This document shows positions 54,774 to 63,282 of a stretch of 64,000 bases of DNA, piece by piece (within the stretch, counting starts at the first letter, position 1; every line of letters begins with the position of its first letter). The notes under the pieces were generated by a model. That model searched no databases and had not been told where the DNA came from. It worked only from the letters and a program-made list of their open reading frames with translations. The stretch lies in contig MWYZ01000085.1 of NCBI GenBank assembly GCA_002050365.1, forward strand, positions 62,001-126,000. The letters run 5' to 3'. The DNA is from Acidobacteria bacterium 28-1 (lineage in GTDB: Bacteria > Acidobacteriota > Blastocatellia > Pyrinomonadales > Pyrinomonadaceae). Made by a program: the position numbers and the translations under genes.

Positions 54774-55122
54774 TCATTGTGCCTTGATAAACGGTATCGG
54801 CGTTGTGTCGTCAAACTCCGGGTCAATTTCTTCTCCCGCCGTTCCGCGAAACTCGTAACTCATACCGCTGACCGAACGAGTCTTAAAATAAACTTTCTTG
54901 CTGATAACTTCAACTTTCTCGAAAGTAAGCCTTATACCAACTTGCGTAACTGATTAAAGTTTAAGTATAACTCCACCAATGATAACCCGTTAGTGATTTT
55001 ACGGCTTCCGGTTTTGTCCTAATTTTTTGACATCAGGCGACTACTTTTTCTTCTAACTCTTGAATATCCTCTGGTCGCTGATTGGCAATGCCTTCTTTGA
55101 CTCCCGACACCACCGTTTGGTT
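54774..55122 (-). pseudogene. Decayed coding fragments
   Basis: The minus strand contains at least two protein-like pieces without starts. One ends at TGA 54774-54776 and reads VEVISKKVYFKTRSVSGMSY and FDDTTPIPFIKAQ; another, near 55025-55120, reads VKEGIANQRPEDIQELEEKVVA. A third piece (GLSLVELYLNFNQLRKLV) lies between them. Several stops interrupt them. I cannot assign a family; a degraded gene or insertion is likely. Confidence 0.45.
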
Positions 55123-55506
55123 TTAGAATTTTTTCGCTAGCCAAACTCCCGCTAAAATTCCGGCGAATCCAACCAAAACGCTCAGACTAAAATAAAGAAA
55201 AGCGATTGCAAAATATCTCTCACGAACGAGGTCGAAAATTTCCAGCTCGAAAGTTGAAAACGTCGTGAACGCTCCCAAAAATCCAACCAAAACCGCTAAG
55301 CGCAAATTGCCGTTCGTCGTAAATTTATCGGTCAGCAAAACGAGCAGGAAACCGATGAGAAAAGAACCGGTGATGTTAATAAAAAACGTCGGGAAGGGAA
55401 ATTTTTCAAATAAATTGGCGAGCGGCGAAATGGTTATCAAATAACGCGCCGTCGCTCCCGCCGCGCCGCCGATTGCCACCGACAAGATTTTTGCAAAGGT
55501 TTCCAC
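55123..55506 (-). CDS. crcB: Fluoride exporter CrcB/Fluc
   Basis: 127 aa with four transmembrane helices. Fluc signatures are GGAAGATARY (12-21), FPFPTFFINITGSFLIGF (about 37-54) and GFLGAFTTFSTFELE (about 95-109). Forms antiparallel dimers that export fluoride. No fluoride riboswitch was recognised in the short gap upstream. Divergent from the methyltransferase gene. Confidence 0.95.
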   Translation of the reverse strand: METFAKILSVAIGGAAGATARYLITISPLANLFEKFPFPTFFINITGSFLIGFLLVLLTDKFTTNGNLRLAVLVGFLGAFTTFSTFELEIFDLVRERYFAIAFLYFSLSVLVGFAGILAGVWLAKKF

Positions 55507-55596
55507 ACGTTATTTTATACATTTAATTTGACGCAAAATAAACGAACCGTGAAAATTCGCTTGACCTTTGCGCTCGGTTTACGCCTATTCTTGATT

Positions 55597-56343
55597 ATGT
55601 TCAAAACACGCAGTTACCAACTTGAACGAATTGACACGGGCGATTATACCGAGCAGGAATACGAACAGTTTTTGCGCGAGATTCGACTCGTTAATCGGTT
55701 TGCGGGTGATAATCAGGCGTTGCGAAAAACTCTTCTTCGTGAAATTGAACAGGCGAATTTGCAAAGTTTTTCCGTTTTAGATGTCGGCGCAGGTTCAGGC
55801 GAATTGCTTCGGACGATTGCCAAATTTGCGCGGCGACAAAACCGCCAATCAAAACTTTTCGGTTTAGAACTGAACGTGCGTTCCGCTGAGGCGATTGTTG
55901 AAGAATCAAAAAACTTTGCGGAAATTTCTGCTGTTCGCGGCGATGCTTTGCAACTTCCATTCGCCGACGACTCTTTCGATTACACGATTTGCTCTTTGTT
56001 CACACATCATTTTACGGACGAAAACGTCGTGTGGATTTTAGAGGAAATGAGCCGCGTTTCGCGCCGCAAAACTTTTGTCATTGACCTTCATCGGCATCGC
56101 TGGGCTTATTTCTTTTATAAGTTTTTTTGCGCCGGTTTTCGGATTAGTCGGCTGGTTCGTGAAGACGGCTCGCTTTCCATTTTAAGAAGTTTTAAGCCGA
56201 ACGAGCTGGAAAATTTCGGACGCGAAGCGCGCCTCAAACAAATTTCGGTGAAAAGACATTTTCCGTTTCGGCTGGTTTTAGAAGGCGAAAAAATAGTTAG
56301 CCACGAACAAACACGAAAGAACACGAAAATAAATCCAATTTAA
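55597..56343 (+). CDS. Class I SAM-dependent methyltransferase
   Basis: 248 aa from the ATG at 55597 (a TTG at 55528 would add 23 residues). Motif I is VLDVGAGSGELLRTI (about 56-70); post-I acid is in FGLELNVRSAE (about 86-96). LPFADDSFDYTICSLFTHHF (near 122-141) is the ubiE/COQ5-like segment. The last residues (SHEQTRKNTKINPI) are encoded by an inverted repeat. Substrate unknown, perhaps a quinone or lipid. Convergent with the Nudix-MBL gene. Confidence 0.85.
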   Translation: MFKTRSYQLERIDTGDYTEQEYEQFLREIRLVNRFAGDNQALRKTLLREIEQANLQSFSVLDVGAGSGELLRTIAKFARRQNRQSKLFGLELNVRSAEAIVEESKNFAEISAVRGDALQLPFADDSFDYTICSLFTHHFTDENVVWILEEMSRVSRRKTFVIDLHRHRWAYFFYKFFCAGFRISRLVREDGSLSILRSFKPNELENFGREARLKQISVKRHFPFRLVLEGEKIVSHEQTRKNTKINPI

Positions 56344-56400
56344 ATTTTTTGCTCTTTTGGTTTCTCCTTTCGTGTCTTGCGCGTGTTTGTTCGTGGCTAA
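56297..56400. repeat. Inverted repeat, TTAGCCACGAACAAACACG arms
   Basis: Perfect 19-nt outer arms (56297-56315, 56382-56400) plus inner AACACGAAA/TTTCGTGT pairing. The left arm encodes the last residues of the methyltransferase; the right arm supplies the TAG stop of the convergent Nudix-MBL gene. Both neighbouring 3' ends are therefore made of repeat DNA. Confidence 0.88.
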
Positions 56401-57992
56401 AGTATTTCCTCTTCGTACAGTTTTTCCAGATGCGCCGCGACTGATTTTTCCGCGAGTTCATAAAGCGCGGGCGAGATGTCCGTATAAACTTGTTCGACAA
56501 TTTCACGCGGAGTTTTCGCGCCGTTTTCAAACGCTTCTAAAACTTGTCCCTCGCGTTCGAGCCGATGCGCGATGTAACCTTCAATCTTGCCTTTCGCGTC
56601 GGAAACAGCCGCACCGTGCGAGCCGCACAAGAAACGCAGATTCGGCAGATTTTTCATCGTTTCAAGCGAATTTAAATAATCTTTCATATTGCCTTCGGGC
56701 GGAGCAATGACGACCGAACCCGAACCGACGACGTTATCGCCCGACAATAGAAAACCGAATTCCGCATCGTAAAATGCTAGTAGTCCGCGTGCGTGTCCGG
56801 GCGTGTGCATGGTCTGTAATTGAAAGTCTGCGCCATTTTCATCCTGCAATTCGAACGCTTCGCCGCCCGCGATAAACTTTTGAAATTCGACTTTGCCCGC
56901 CAAACTTTCCGCCGTCAAACGGTGCGCGGCAATCGGAATTTCCAAACCGAATTTGGCTTGTAGATGTTTTTGTAAAATCAATTCGCCGCCCGTATGGTCG
57001 CGGTGCAGATGCGTCGTGATAATCGCTTGGCAGGCAAAACCCTTTTCGATGAACGAATCAACGAGCGCGTGCAAAGCATTTTGTTCCGATTCGTCCGTTG
57101 AAGCCGCATCAACGACGACGAACTTTTTGCGCCCGATGATAAAACAATTCGTGTGTGTGGCGGGCGGCAGCGTTTCTGTTTTCAAAGGGAAACAAACGAC
57201 GCGCGGATTAAGTTCCATATAATGAATATGTCCATCTGCGGCTTGCGAATTTTCAAGCAATTTTTCACCGCAGAGACGCAGAGACGCAAAGTTTTTCAAT
57301 AGAAATTCAGAAGAGATTTGTTGAGTTTTTTGTGAATCATTATTTGATGAACTTTTTGTGTCTTTCTCTGCGTCTCTGCGTCTCTGCGGTGAAAACTCTC
57401 CCAAAGTTTTCAGCGACAGCAAAACCGGTGGCGCGATTAAAACTTTTGAATTTTTCCATTCGTTCAAAGCGTTGATTGGTCGGATGAATTCGACGTTTTG
57501 CAATTCTGAAATCGCCGCATAAGGTTTTTGTCTCGGCGGACAGACGGCGAGAAAAAATCTGGTTTTAAAGCGCACGGACGAAAACTTCGGTGTCGTCCAA
57601 AAGCCCGTGTAGAAAAAATCCGCCGCATCAATCCATAAATTCCAATGTTCGAGAATTTCGGCGAAAGTCATTCGATTTGAAATTAAATCGTCGTGCAGCG
57701 AAACGCGTTGACCTTTCGTTAATCGCTCACCGCCTCTGACCAAGAGAACTCCGACTTCTTCAAACGCTTCGCGCACGGCGCAGACGATAAAGCGGGCGAG
57801 TTCCTCAGCGTCCGTGCAATTTTTTATTTTGACGAGCTGGTCGGATGCTTCGAGTTTGCCGCCAGGGAAAGCGTGATAGCCGCCGAGAAAAGCCAATTGC
57901 GGATTTCTCTGCGCCCATAAAACTTTATCGCCTGCGTGATTTAGCAAAATGACGGCGGCTGCGTCTCTCGGAATGGCTGATTTTTGATTCAC
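56397..57992 (-). CDS. Nudix hydrolase / metallo-beta-lactamase fusion
   Basis: 531 aa. Residues 8-190 are a NUDT19-like Nudix domain with AFPGGKLEASDQ and REAFEEVGVLL, the two parts of a Nudix box split by an insert. Residues about 260-500 are a metallo-beta-lactamase domain of the LACTB2/glyoxalase-II type with THLHRDHTGGE (near 323), HTPGHARGL and SGDN. The linker (about 200-244) is encoded by a 134-bp palindromic repeat and includes SPQRRRDAEKD and FASLRLCGEK. Probably hydrolyses nucleotide or acyl-CoA diphosphates and an ester or thioester; the fusion suggests one pathway. Confidence 0.85.
   Translation of the reverse strand: MNQKSAIPRDAAAVILLNHAGDKVLWAQRNPQLAFLGGYHAFPGGKLEASDQLVKIKNCTDAEELARFIVCAVREAFEEVGVLLVRGGERLTKGQRVSLHDDLISNRMTFAEILEHWNLWIDAADFFYTGFWTTPKFSSVRFKTRFFLAVCPPRQKPYAAISELQNVEFIRPINALNEWKNSKVLIAPPVLLSLKTLGEFSPQRRRDAEKDTKSSSNNDSQKTQQISSEFLLKNFASLRLCGEKLLENSQAADGHIHYMELNPRVVCFPLKTETLPPATHTNCFIIGRKKFVVVDAASTDESEQNALHALVDSFIEKGFACQAIITTHLHRDHTGGELILQKHLQAKFGLEIPIAAHRLTAESLAGKVEFQKFIAGGEAFELQDENGADFQLQTMHTPGHARGLLAFYDAEFGFLLSGDNVVGSGSVVIAPPEGNMKDYLNSLETMKNLPNLRFLCGSHGAAVSDAKGKIEGYIAHRLEREGQVLEAFENGAKTPREIVEQVYTDISPALYELAEKSVAAHLEKLYEEEIL
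57262..57395. repeat. Palindromic element inside a coding sequence
   Basis: Perfect 27-nt inverted arms (57262-57288, 57369-57395), ACCGCAGAGACGCAGAGACG-type, enclosing 80 nt. It lies wholly inside the Nudix-MBL reading frame and leaves it open, encoding a linker rich in Arg, Ser and Gln. Its GCAGAGACGC units resemble repeats scattered between genes in many bacteria. Insertion into the interdomain linker explains why it is tolerated. Confidence 0.92.
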
Positions 57993-58080
57993 GAATTTAT
58001 TTTAATGCAAATTGGTGAAAAAAGAATTTAATTTTGTGATAATCTTTCAATCAAACAAATACATTTTGGGAGAAACTCGC

Positions 58081-58854
58081 GTGGCGAAAACTATCAAAGA
58101 ATTATTCGATTTGTCGGGAAAAGTGGCAATCGTAACGGGCGGCTCGCGCGGCATCGGCAAAGAGATGGCGGAAGGTTTGGCGGAAGCCGGAGCGTCATTG
58201 ATGCTCTGCGCCAGACGCGAAGAATGGCTCAGCGAAACACTAGAAGAATTTCGCGGCAAAGGTTTTCGCGTTGAAGGAAAAGTCGCCGACGTTTCCAAAG
58301 CTGAAGACGTGCAAGCGGTGGTTAACGAAACGATAAACGTTTTCGGCAAAGTTGATGTTCTCGTCAACAACGCCGGCATTTCTTGGGGCGCGATGCCGGA
58401 AGAAATGTCGCTTGCTCAGTGGCAAAAAGTTTTAGACGTAAATTTAACCGGCTGTTTTTTATTCGCGCAAATCGTCGGGCGCGAGATGCTGAAAAATAAT
58501 AGCGGGTCAATTATTAATATCGCTTCAATTGCCGGTTTGAAATCTTCGGCAAACGGACCATTTTACGCCGGTTACGCGGCGAGCAAAGCCGGACTTATCG
58601 GTCTAACCAGAGAACTGGCAGCGAGTTGGGGACGCAAGGGAATCCGCGTCAATGCAATTGCGCCCGGCTTTTTTCATTCGCGTCTTGCCGACAAGGTGAT
58701 TGATATTTATGAGCGTTCGATTCAAGAGAACAATGTGATTCCGCGCATCGGCGAAGAAGGCGAATTAAAAGGCGCGGCGGTTTTTCTCGCCTCTGACGCT
58801 TCGAGTTACATCACCGGACAAACAATCGTCGTTGACGGCGGAATGACTGTTTGA
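58081..58854 (+). CDS. SDR-family oxidoreductase
   Basis: 257 aa from the GTG at 58081 with GGGAG 8 nt upstream. Classical short-chain dehydrogenase: TGGSRGIG (near 20-27), NNAG (near 98), catalytic Ser near 150, and YAASK (Tyr near 163, Lys near 167). It ends in [18 protein letters not shown], typical of FabG-like enzymes. Followed at 81 bp by the acyl-CoA ligase; a lipid role is plausible. Confidence 0.92.
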   Translation: MAKTIKELFDLSGKVAIVTGGSRGIGKEMAEGLAEAGASLMLCARREEWLSETLEEFRGKGFRVEGKVADVSKAEDVQAVVNETINVFGKVDVLVNNAGISWGAMPEEMSLAQWQKVLDVNLTGCFLFAQIVGREMLKNNSGSIINIASIAGLKSSANGPFYAGYAASKAGLIGLTRELAASWGRKGIRVNAIAPGFFHSRLADKVIDIYERSIQENNVIPRIGEEGELKGAAVFLASDASSYITGQTIVVDGGMTV

Positions 58855-58859
58855 TTTTG

Positions 58860-58890
58860 GATTTTAGATTTTGGATTTTGGATTTTTCGT
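58860..58890. repeat. Tandem GATTTTG heptamers
   Basis: Four to five tandem copies of GATTTTG/GATTTTA in the gap between the SDR and the acyl-CoA ligase. Short microsatellite; possibly variable in copy number. Confidence 0.7.
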
Positions 58891-58934
58891 GTAAATTTTT
58901 GTTTACGTGAAACGAAACGGATAAAATTAAGTTT

Positions 58935-60533
58935 ATGGCAGACTCCGCAACAACGCTTAATCTAGCTTCGATTATCGAACATCACGCGCGGCTCACGCCT
59001 GACAAAGAAGCGATTATTTGGAACGAAATGCGCTTCAGTTACGGACAACTGAACGAACTGTCGAATCGTGTGGCAAATGCTTTGGTTGAGATGAACATCG
59101 GACACGGTGATAAAGTCGCGCTCTCGTGTCCGAATCTACCTTTTTTCCCGATTGTCTATTACGCCATTATGAAAGTTGGTGCGGCGGTTGTGCCTCTGAA
59201 TGTTTTATTCAAGCCGCGCGAGATTGCTTACCATTTAACCGATTCGGACGCGAAAGCCGTTTTTGCGTTTGAAGGCACAAACGAACTCTTCCTCGCGCAA
59301 ACCGTCAAAGAAGGTTTTGACCGGGTTGAAACCTGCGAAAATTTCGTCGTGATGACGAATGACCCGCTCGCGTCTTCGCCGATTGACGGCGCGAAAACTT
59401 TAACTGAAATCACGGCGGATAAATCAGAATCGTTTGAAACTTTTCCGACCGCGCCGAGCGATACTTGCGCAATTCTTTACACATCGGGAACGACCGGGCA
59501 GCCGAAGGGCGCGGAACTGACTCACTTAAATTTGATGACGAATGTGACGACGAGTTATGCGCTTCATCTGCCGGTTTTAGATTTTACCGACGGCATTCAG
59601 AAAACCTGTTTGATAACTTTGCCGCTTTTTCATACGACCGGACAAACCGTTCAGATGAACGTCAATCTTTATGCGGGAAATCGCGTTGTTTTGCTTGCGC
59701 GTTTTGAGCCGCAAGCGACGCTCGAAGCGATGGAAAAAGAGCGCGTAAATTTTTGGGTCGGCGTGCCGACGATGTATTGGGCGCTGCTTCGCTATGCGGA
59801 AGAAAACAATTTCGATACTTCGCGCGTCGCCAAACATATTAAAGTTGTAACTTCCGGCGGTGCGCCGATGCCGGTCGAAGTGATGAAGGATTTCGAGAAA
59901 AAATTCGGTGTCAGCGTCCAGGAAGGTTACGGACTTTCGGAAACTTCACCGCTCGCTACATTTAATCAATTTGAAAAACCTTCAAAACCCGGAACAGTCG
60001 GACAGCCGATTTTTGGTGTCGAAGTAAAATGCTTTGACGAAAATGACGAGGAAGTAAAACCGGGCGAGCGCGGCGAGGTCGTCATTCGCGGCTCGAACGT
60101 GATGAAAGGTTATTATAAACGCCCCGAAGCGACCGCCGAAGCGTTTCGCAATGGTTGGTTTCATTCCGGCGACATCGGAATTTTCGACGACGAAGGTTAC
60201 CTGTCAATCGTTGACCGCAAAAAAGATATGATTCTGCGCGGCGGCTACAACATTTACCCGCGCGAACTCGAAGAAGTGATGATGACGCACGAAGCCGTGT
60301 CGCTCGTCGCGGTCGTCGGCGTTCCCGACGACCGTTTGGGCGAAGAGGTAAAAGCGTTTGTCGTGTTGAAACAAGGCGCGGAATTGACTAAAGAAGATTT
60401 CACAGATTGGTGCAAGCAGCAATTTGCATCGAACAAGTATCCGCGTTACATCGAATTCCGAGATGAATTGCCGATTGGCGGAACGGGAAAGATTTTAAAG
60501 CGTGCATTACGCGAAATGGTTAACGGTCAATAA
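58935..60533 (+). CDS. Long-chain acyl-CoA synthetase (AMP-binding)
   Basis: 532 aa of the ANL superfamily. It activates a fatty acid to acyl-AMP and acyl-CoA. The P-loop is YTSGTTGQPKGAELTH (about 179-194). Also present are the A5 motif GYGLSETSPLATFNQ (about 332-346), the A7 motif FHSGDIGIFDDEGYLSIVDRKKDMI (about 412-436), and the catalytic Lys in GGTGKILKRAL (near 516-526). Located downstream of the SDR gene. Confidence 0.93.
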   Translation: MADSATTLNLASIIEHHARLTPDKEAIIWNEMRFSYGQLNELSNRVANALVEMNIGHGDKVALSCPNLPFFPIVYYAIMKVGAAVVPLNVLFKPREIAYHLTDSDAKAVFAFEGTNELFLAQTVKEGFDRVETCENFVVMTNDPLASSPIDGAKTLTEITADKSESFETFPTAPSDTCAILYTSGTTGQPKGAELTHLNLMTNVTTSYALHLPVLDFTDGIQKTCLITLPLFHTTGQTVQMNVNLYAGNRVVLLARFEPQATLEAMEKERVNFWVGVPTMYWALLRYAEENNFDTSRVAKHIKVVTSGGAPMPVEVMKDFEKKFGVSVQEGYGLSETSPLATFNQFEKPSKPGTVGQPIFGVEVKCFDENDEEVKPGERGEVVIRGSNVMKGYYKRPEATAEAFRNGWFHSGDIGIFDDEGYLSIVDRKKDMILRGGYNIYPRELEEVMMTHEAVSLVAVVGVPDDRLGEEVKAFVVLKQGAELTKEDFTDWCKQQFASNKYPRYIEFRDELPIGGTGKILKRALREMVNGQ

Positions 60534-60738
60534 AATAGAACCTATTACTTTCGGAGAAATCTAATTTTTTTTTATACTCTCTTGCCTGAACAATTAAATT
60601 TCCAAAAAAATTGTCATAAAAAACGCAGCGACGGGGTTTTACTCTTGAAACCTTTAAGCGCAGGTTGCGTTGCAAATAAAACCTTCGGTCAGTGAATTGT
60701 CCGACTTACTTTCTCAAATTAATAAGGGAGTCGTTAGA

Positions 60739-63282
60739 ATGAAGAATTTATTTTTTGTGTTCGTGCTGTTTTTGGCTTGTTCAACATTTGTTTTTGCCCA
60801 AACCGCAAACTCACCGGCGAAAACCGGCGAAACCGTTCAACCGTCGTCGAGTCCGTCGCCCGCCGTGCCGCAACCGCAAACCGAGCCGAACACCGCTATT
60901 ATCGAAACCAGCGTCGAGCCGACCAATGTTGCACCGCGCTATATGGCGAAAAATGCGCCTGCTCGCATTCCGCGTTTTGAATCTGCGCCGGTGATAGATG
61001 GGCAGTTGAACGATGAAGTATGGCGTAACGCCGCTGTCTTCGGCGAGTTTTTGCAAACGCAGCCGGGCGACAATGTTCAACCTTCGCATCCGACCGAAGC
61101 GATGATCGGTTATGACGCGAAAAATCTTTATATTGCCTTTCGCGTCAAGCAAGACCGCGACAAAATTCGGGCGACCGTCACGCGGCGCGATAACATTTTT
61201 AACGACGATTACATCGGCGTTTTTCTCGATACTTTTAACGACCAGCGACAGGCTTACGTTTTATTTTTTAATCCGCTCGGCATTCAAGCCGACGGCACTT
61301 TAACCGAAGGACGCGGCGAGGACTACAGCGTTGATTTGGTGATGGAATCGAAAGGCGTTTTGACCGAAGACGGTTACATCATCGAAGCGGCGATTCCATT
61401 TAAATCCTTGCGCTACGAAGCGGGCAAAAATAAAAATTGGGGCATTCACATTTTCCGGCGCGTCAAATACAACAACAACGAACTCGATTCGTGGATGCGA
61501 ATTGAACGCAATCGCTCCGGCTCGCTTAACCAAGCCGGAGCAATTACCGGACTTGAAGACATTTCTACGACGCGCCAGCTTGAAATCAATCCGAGCTTTA
61601 CAGTATCCGAATCAGGCAGACGCAGCCGGTTTACTTTTAATCAAGACCCGTCTGGGCGTTTTATCAATGATGGCATCAAAGCCGAATTCGGAATGACCGC
61701 CAAATTTAGTTTGACTCCGACGATTACGCTCGATTTTGCTTATAATCCAGATTTCGCGCAGGTCGAAGCCGACGCGCCCGTCACTTCCGCTAATCAGCGT
61801 TTCCCGATTTTCTTTGCCGAAAAACGCCCGTTCTTTTTGGAGCGAATTGATATTTTCAACACGCGAATGAATGTTGTCAACACACGCGCCATTGTTGACC
61901 CGGACATCGCTTTGAAATTGACTGGCAGGCGCGGCAAAAATACGTTCGGCGTGCTTTACGCTTCCGACAACGCGCCCGGTAATTATTCGCTTGATGAGCG
62001 CGAGAGTTTATTCAATTGCCGGCAGAGACGGCTGACCAATCCAAGCCTCGTCTGCGGCATCGAGCGTTTCGTTGACCAAAACGCCGACATCGGCATCATT
62101 CGCCTGAAACGCGACATCGGCACACAGCATAATCTCGGATTTTTCGCCACGACATATAATTTCACCGAACGCCACAACAACACTGCCGGGTTTGACGGGC
62201 GATTTCGCTTGAGTCCGAAAACGGTCGCCGAATTTCAAATTCTCGGAACGCATTCACGACGGTTCTTTTACGACCCGGATTTAGACCGCAGTTTATATCG
62301 CACTGGCAACGGTTTCGGTTATTCGTATTCGTTTGAGCGTTCCGACCGCAATCTTTTTATAAATTTGAACGGCGTGGGCAGAACGCGAGATTACCGCGCC
62401 GATGTCGGCTTTACGCCGCGCGTTGACACCAATCAGCATCGTTCGTTTATTCAATATCAAACCGACCGCGATACCAAAAAGAAAATTATCTTCAAACGGC
62501 TGAATAATGACAGCGTCATTAGTTTTGATTGGCGTGGACGCTCGCAAAATTGGCAATCAAATACTCAGGGAATGCTCGGACTGCAACGCCAAACTTTTGT
62601 CGGCGCAGGAGTTGAATTCGGATATGAGCGCGTGTTCGAATCGGAATTCGGCGCAAACCGTACGGCATTTCGGCGCGGCGCATTTTTCGGCGAGGACAGC
62701 GAACGTTCGGCGCAGCGGAAAGAACTTTATGGTTTTATCGAAACTTCGCCGAATAAAAAGATTTTCGCTTTTGTCGTCGTCAGCCATAGTTGGGGACAAC
62801 TCGATTACGATTTGGGTGCGGGACCGGATTTTCCGCGTGTCAGCCGGGCGGCTCTTCTGAATCCGAATAATCCGTTTGATCCGGGCGCGGGCAACCAGTT
62901 TTATATCGAATCAACTCTTCGCTACCAGCCGACTTCCGTTTGGCAGGTTCAATTAAACTACAATAAGGTGCGCCTCGTCAGAAACGATACGGGCAAAACG
63001 GCGTTTGACGATAACATTTTTTCCCTGCGCTCGACGTATCAATTCACGCGCGACATTTTCGCCCGCTTGCGCCTCGATTATTCGACCTTAAGCTCGCGCC
63101 TGCGCCCGCAACTCGTTTTCGGCTGGACACCGAGTCCCGGCACGGCTCTCTACGCCGGTTACAACGACGATTTGAATTACAACGGCTTCAACCCGTTCAA
63201 CGGACAATTCGAGCCGGGTTTTCGCGGCAACGGGCGGACATTTTTTATCAAAGCCTCGTATCTTTTTAGGAAAAGTTTTTAG
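60739..63282 (+). CDS. CBM9 / DUF5916 outer-membrane protein
   Basis: 847 aa from the ATG at 60739, with AAGGGAG upstream. A signal peptide (about 1-20) and a Pro/Ser-rich segment (25-65) precede a carbohydrate-binding family 9-like domain (about 72-250, PVIDGQLNDEVWRNA through AAIPFKSLRY). A DUF5916 beta-barrel region (about 265-847) then ends in ASYLFRKSF, with the aromatic end typical of outer-membrane barrels. Probably binds or imports sugars or peptides at the cell surface. Common in Acidobacteriota and Bacteroidota. Confidence 0.88.
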   Translation: MKNLFFVFVLFLACSTFVFAQTANSPAKTGETVQPSSSPSPAVPQPQTEPNTAIIETSVEPTNVAPRYMAKNAPARIPRFESAPVIDGQLNDEVWRNAAVFGEFLQTQPGDNVQPSHPTEAMIGYDAKNLYIAFRVKQDRDKIRATVTRRDNIFNDDYIGVFLDTFNDQRQAYVLFFNPLGIQADGTLTEGRGEDYSVDLVMESKGVLTEDGYIIEAAIPFKSLRYEAGKNKNWGIHIFRRVKYNNNELDSWMRIERNRSGSLNQAGAITGLEDISTTRQLEINPSFTVSESGRRSRFTFNQDPSGRFINDGIKAEFGMTAKFSLTPTITLDFAYNPDFAQVEADAPVTSANQRFPIFFAEKRPFFLERIDIFNTRMNVVNTRAIVDPDIALKLTGRRGKNTFGVLYASDNAPGNYSLDERESLFNCRQRRLTNPSLVCGIERFVDQNADIGIIRLKRDIGTQHNLGFFATTYNFTERHNNTAGFDGRFRLSPKTVAEFQILGTHSRRFFYDPDLDRSLYRTGNGFGYSYSFERSDRNLFINLNGVGRTRDYRADVGFTPRVDTNQHRSFIQYQTDRDTKKKIIFKRLNNDSVISFDWRGRSQNWQSNTQGMLGLQRQTFVGAGVEFGYERVFESEFGANRTAFRRGAFFGEDSERSAQRKELYGFIETSPNKKIFAFVVVSHSWGQLDYDLGAGPDFPRVSRAALLNPNNPFDPGAGNQFYIESTLRYQPTSVWQVQLNYNKVRLVRNDTGKTAFDDNIFSLRSTYQFTRDIFARLRLDYSTLSSRLRPQLVFGWTPSPGTALYAGYNDDLNYNGFNPFNGQFEPGFRGNGRTFFIKASYLFRKSF

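Noticed and set aside
55507-55596. Fluoride riboswitch upstream of crcB
   Set aside because: The consensus pseudoknot sequence is not present in the short divergent gap.
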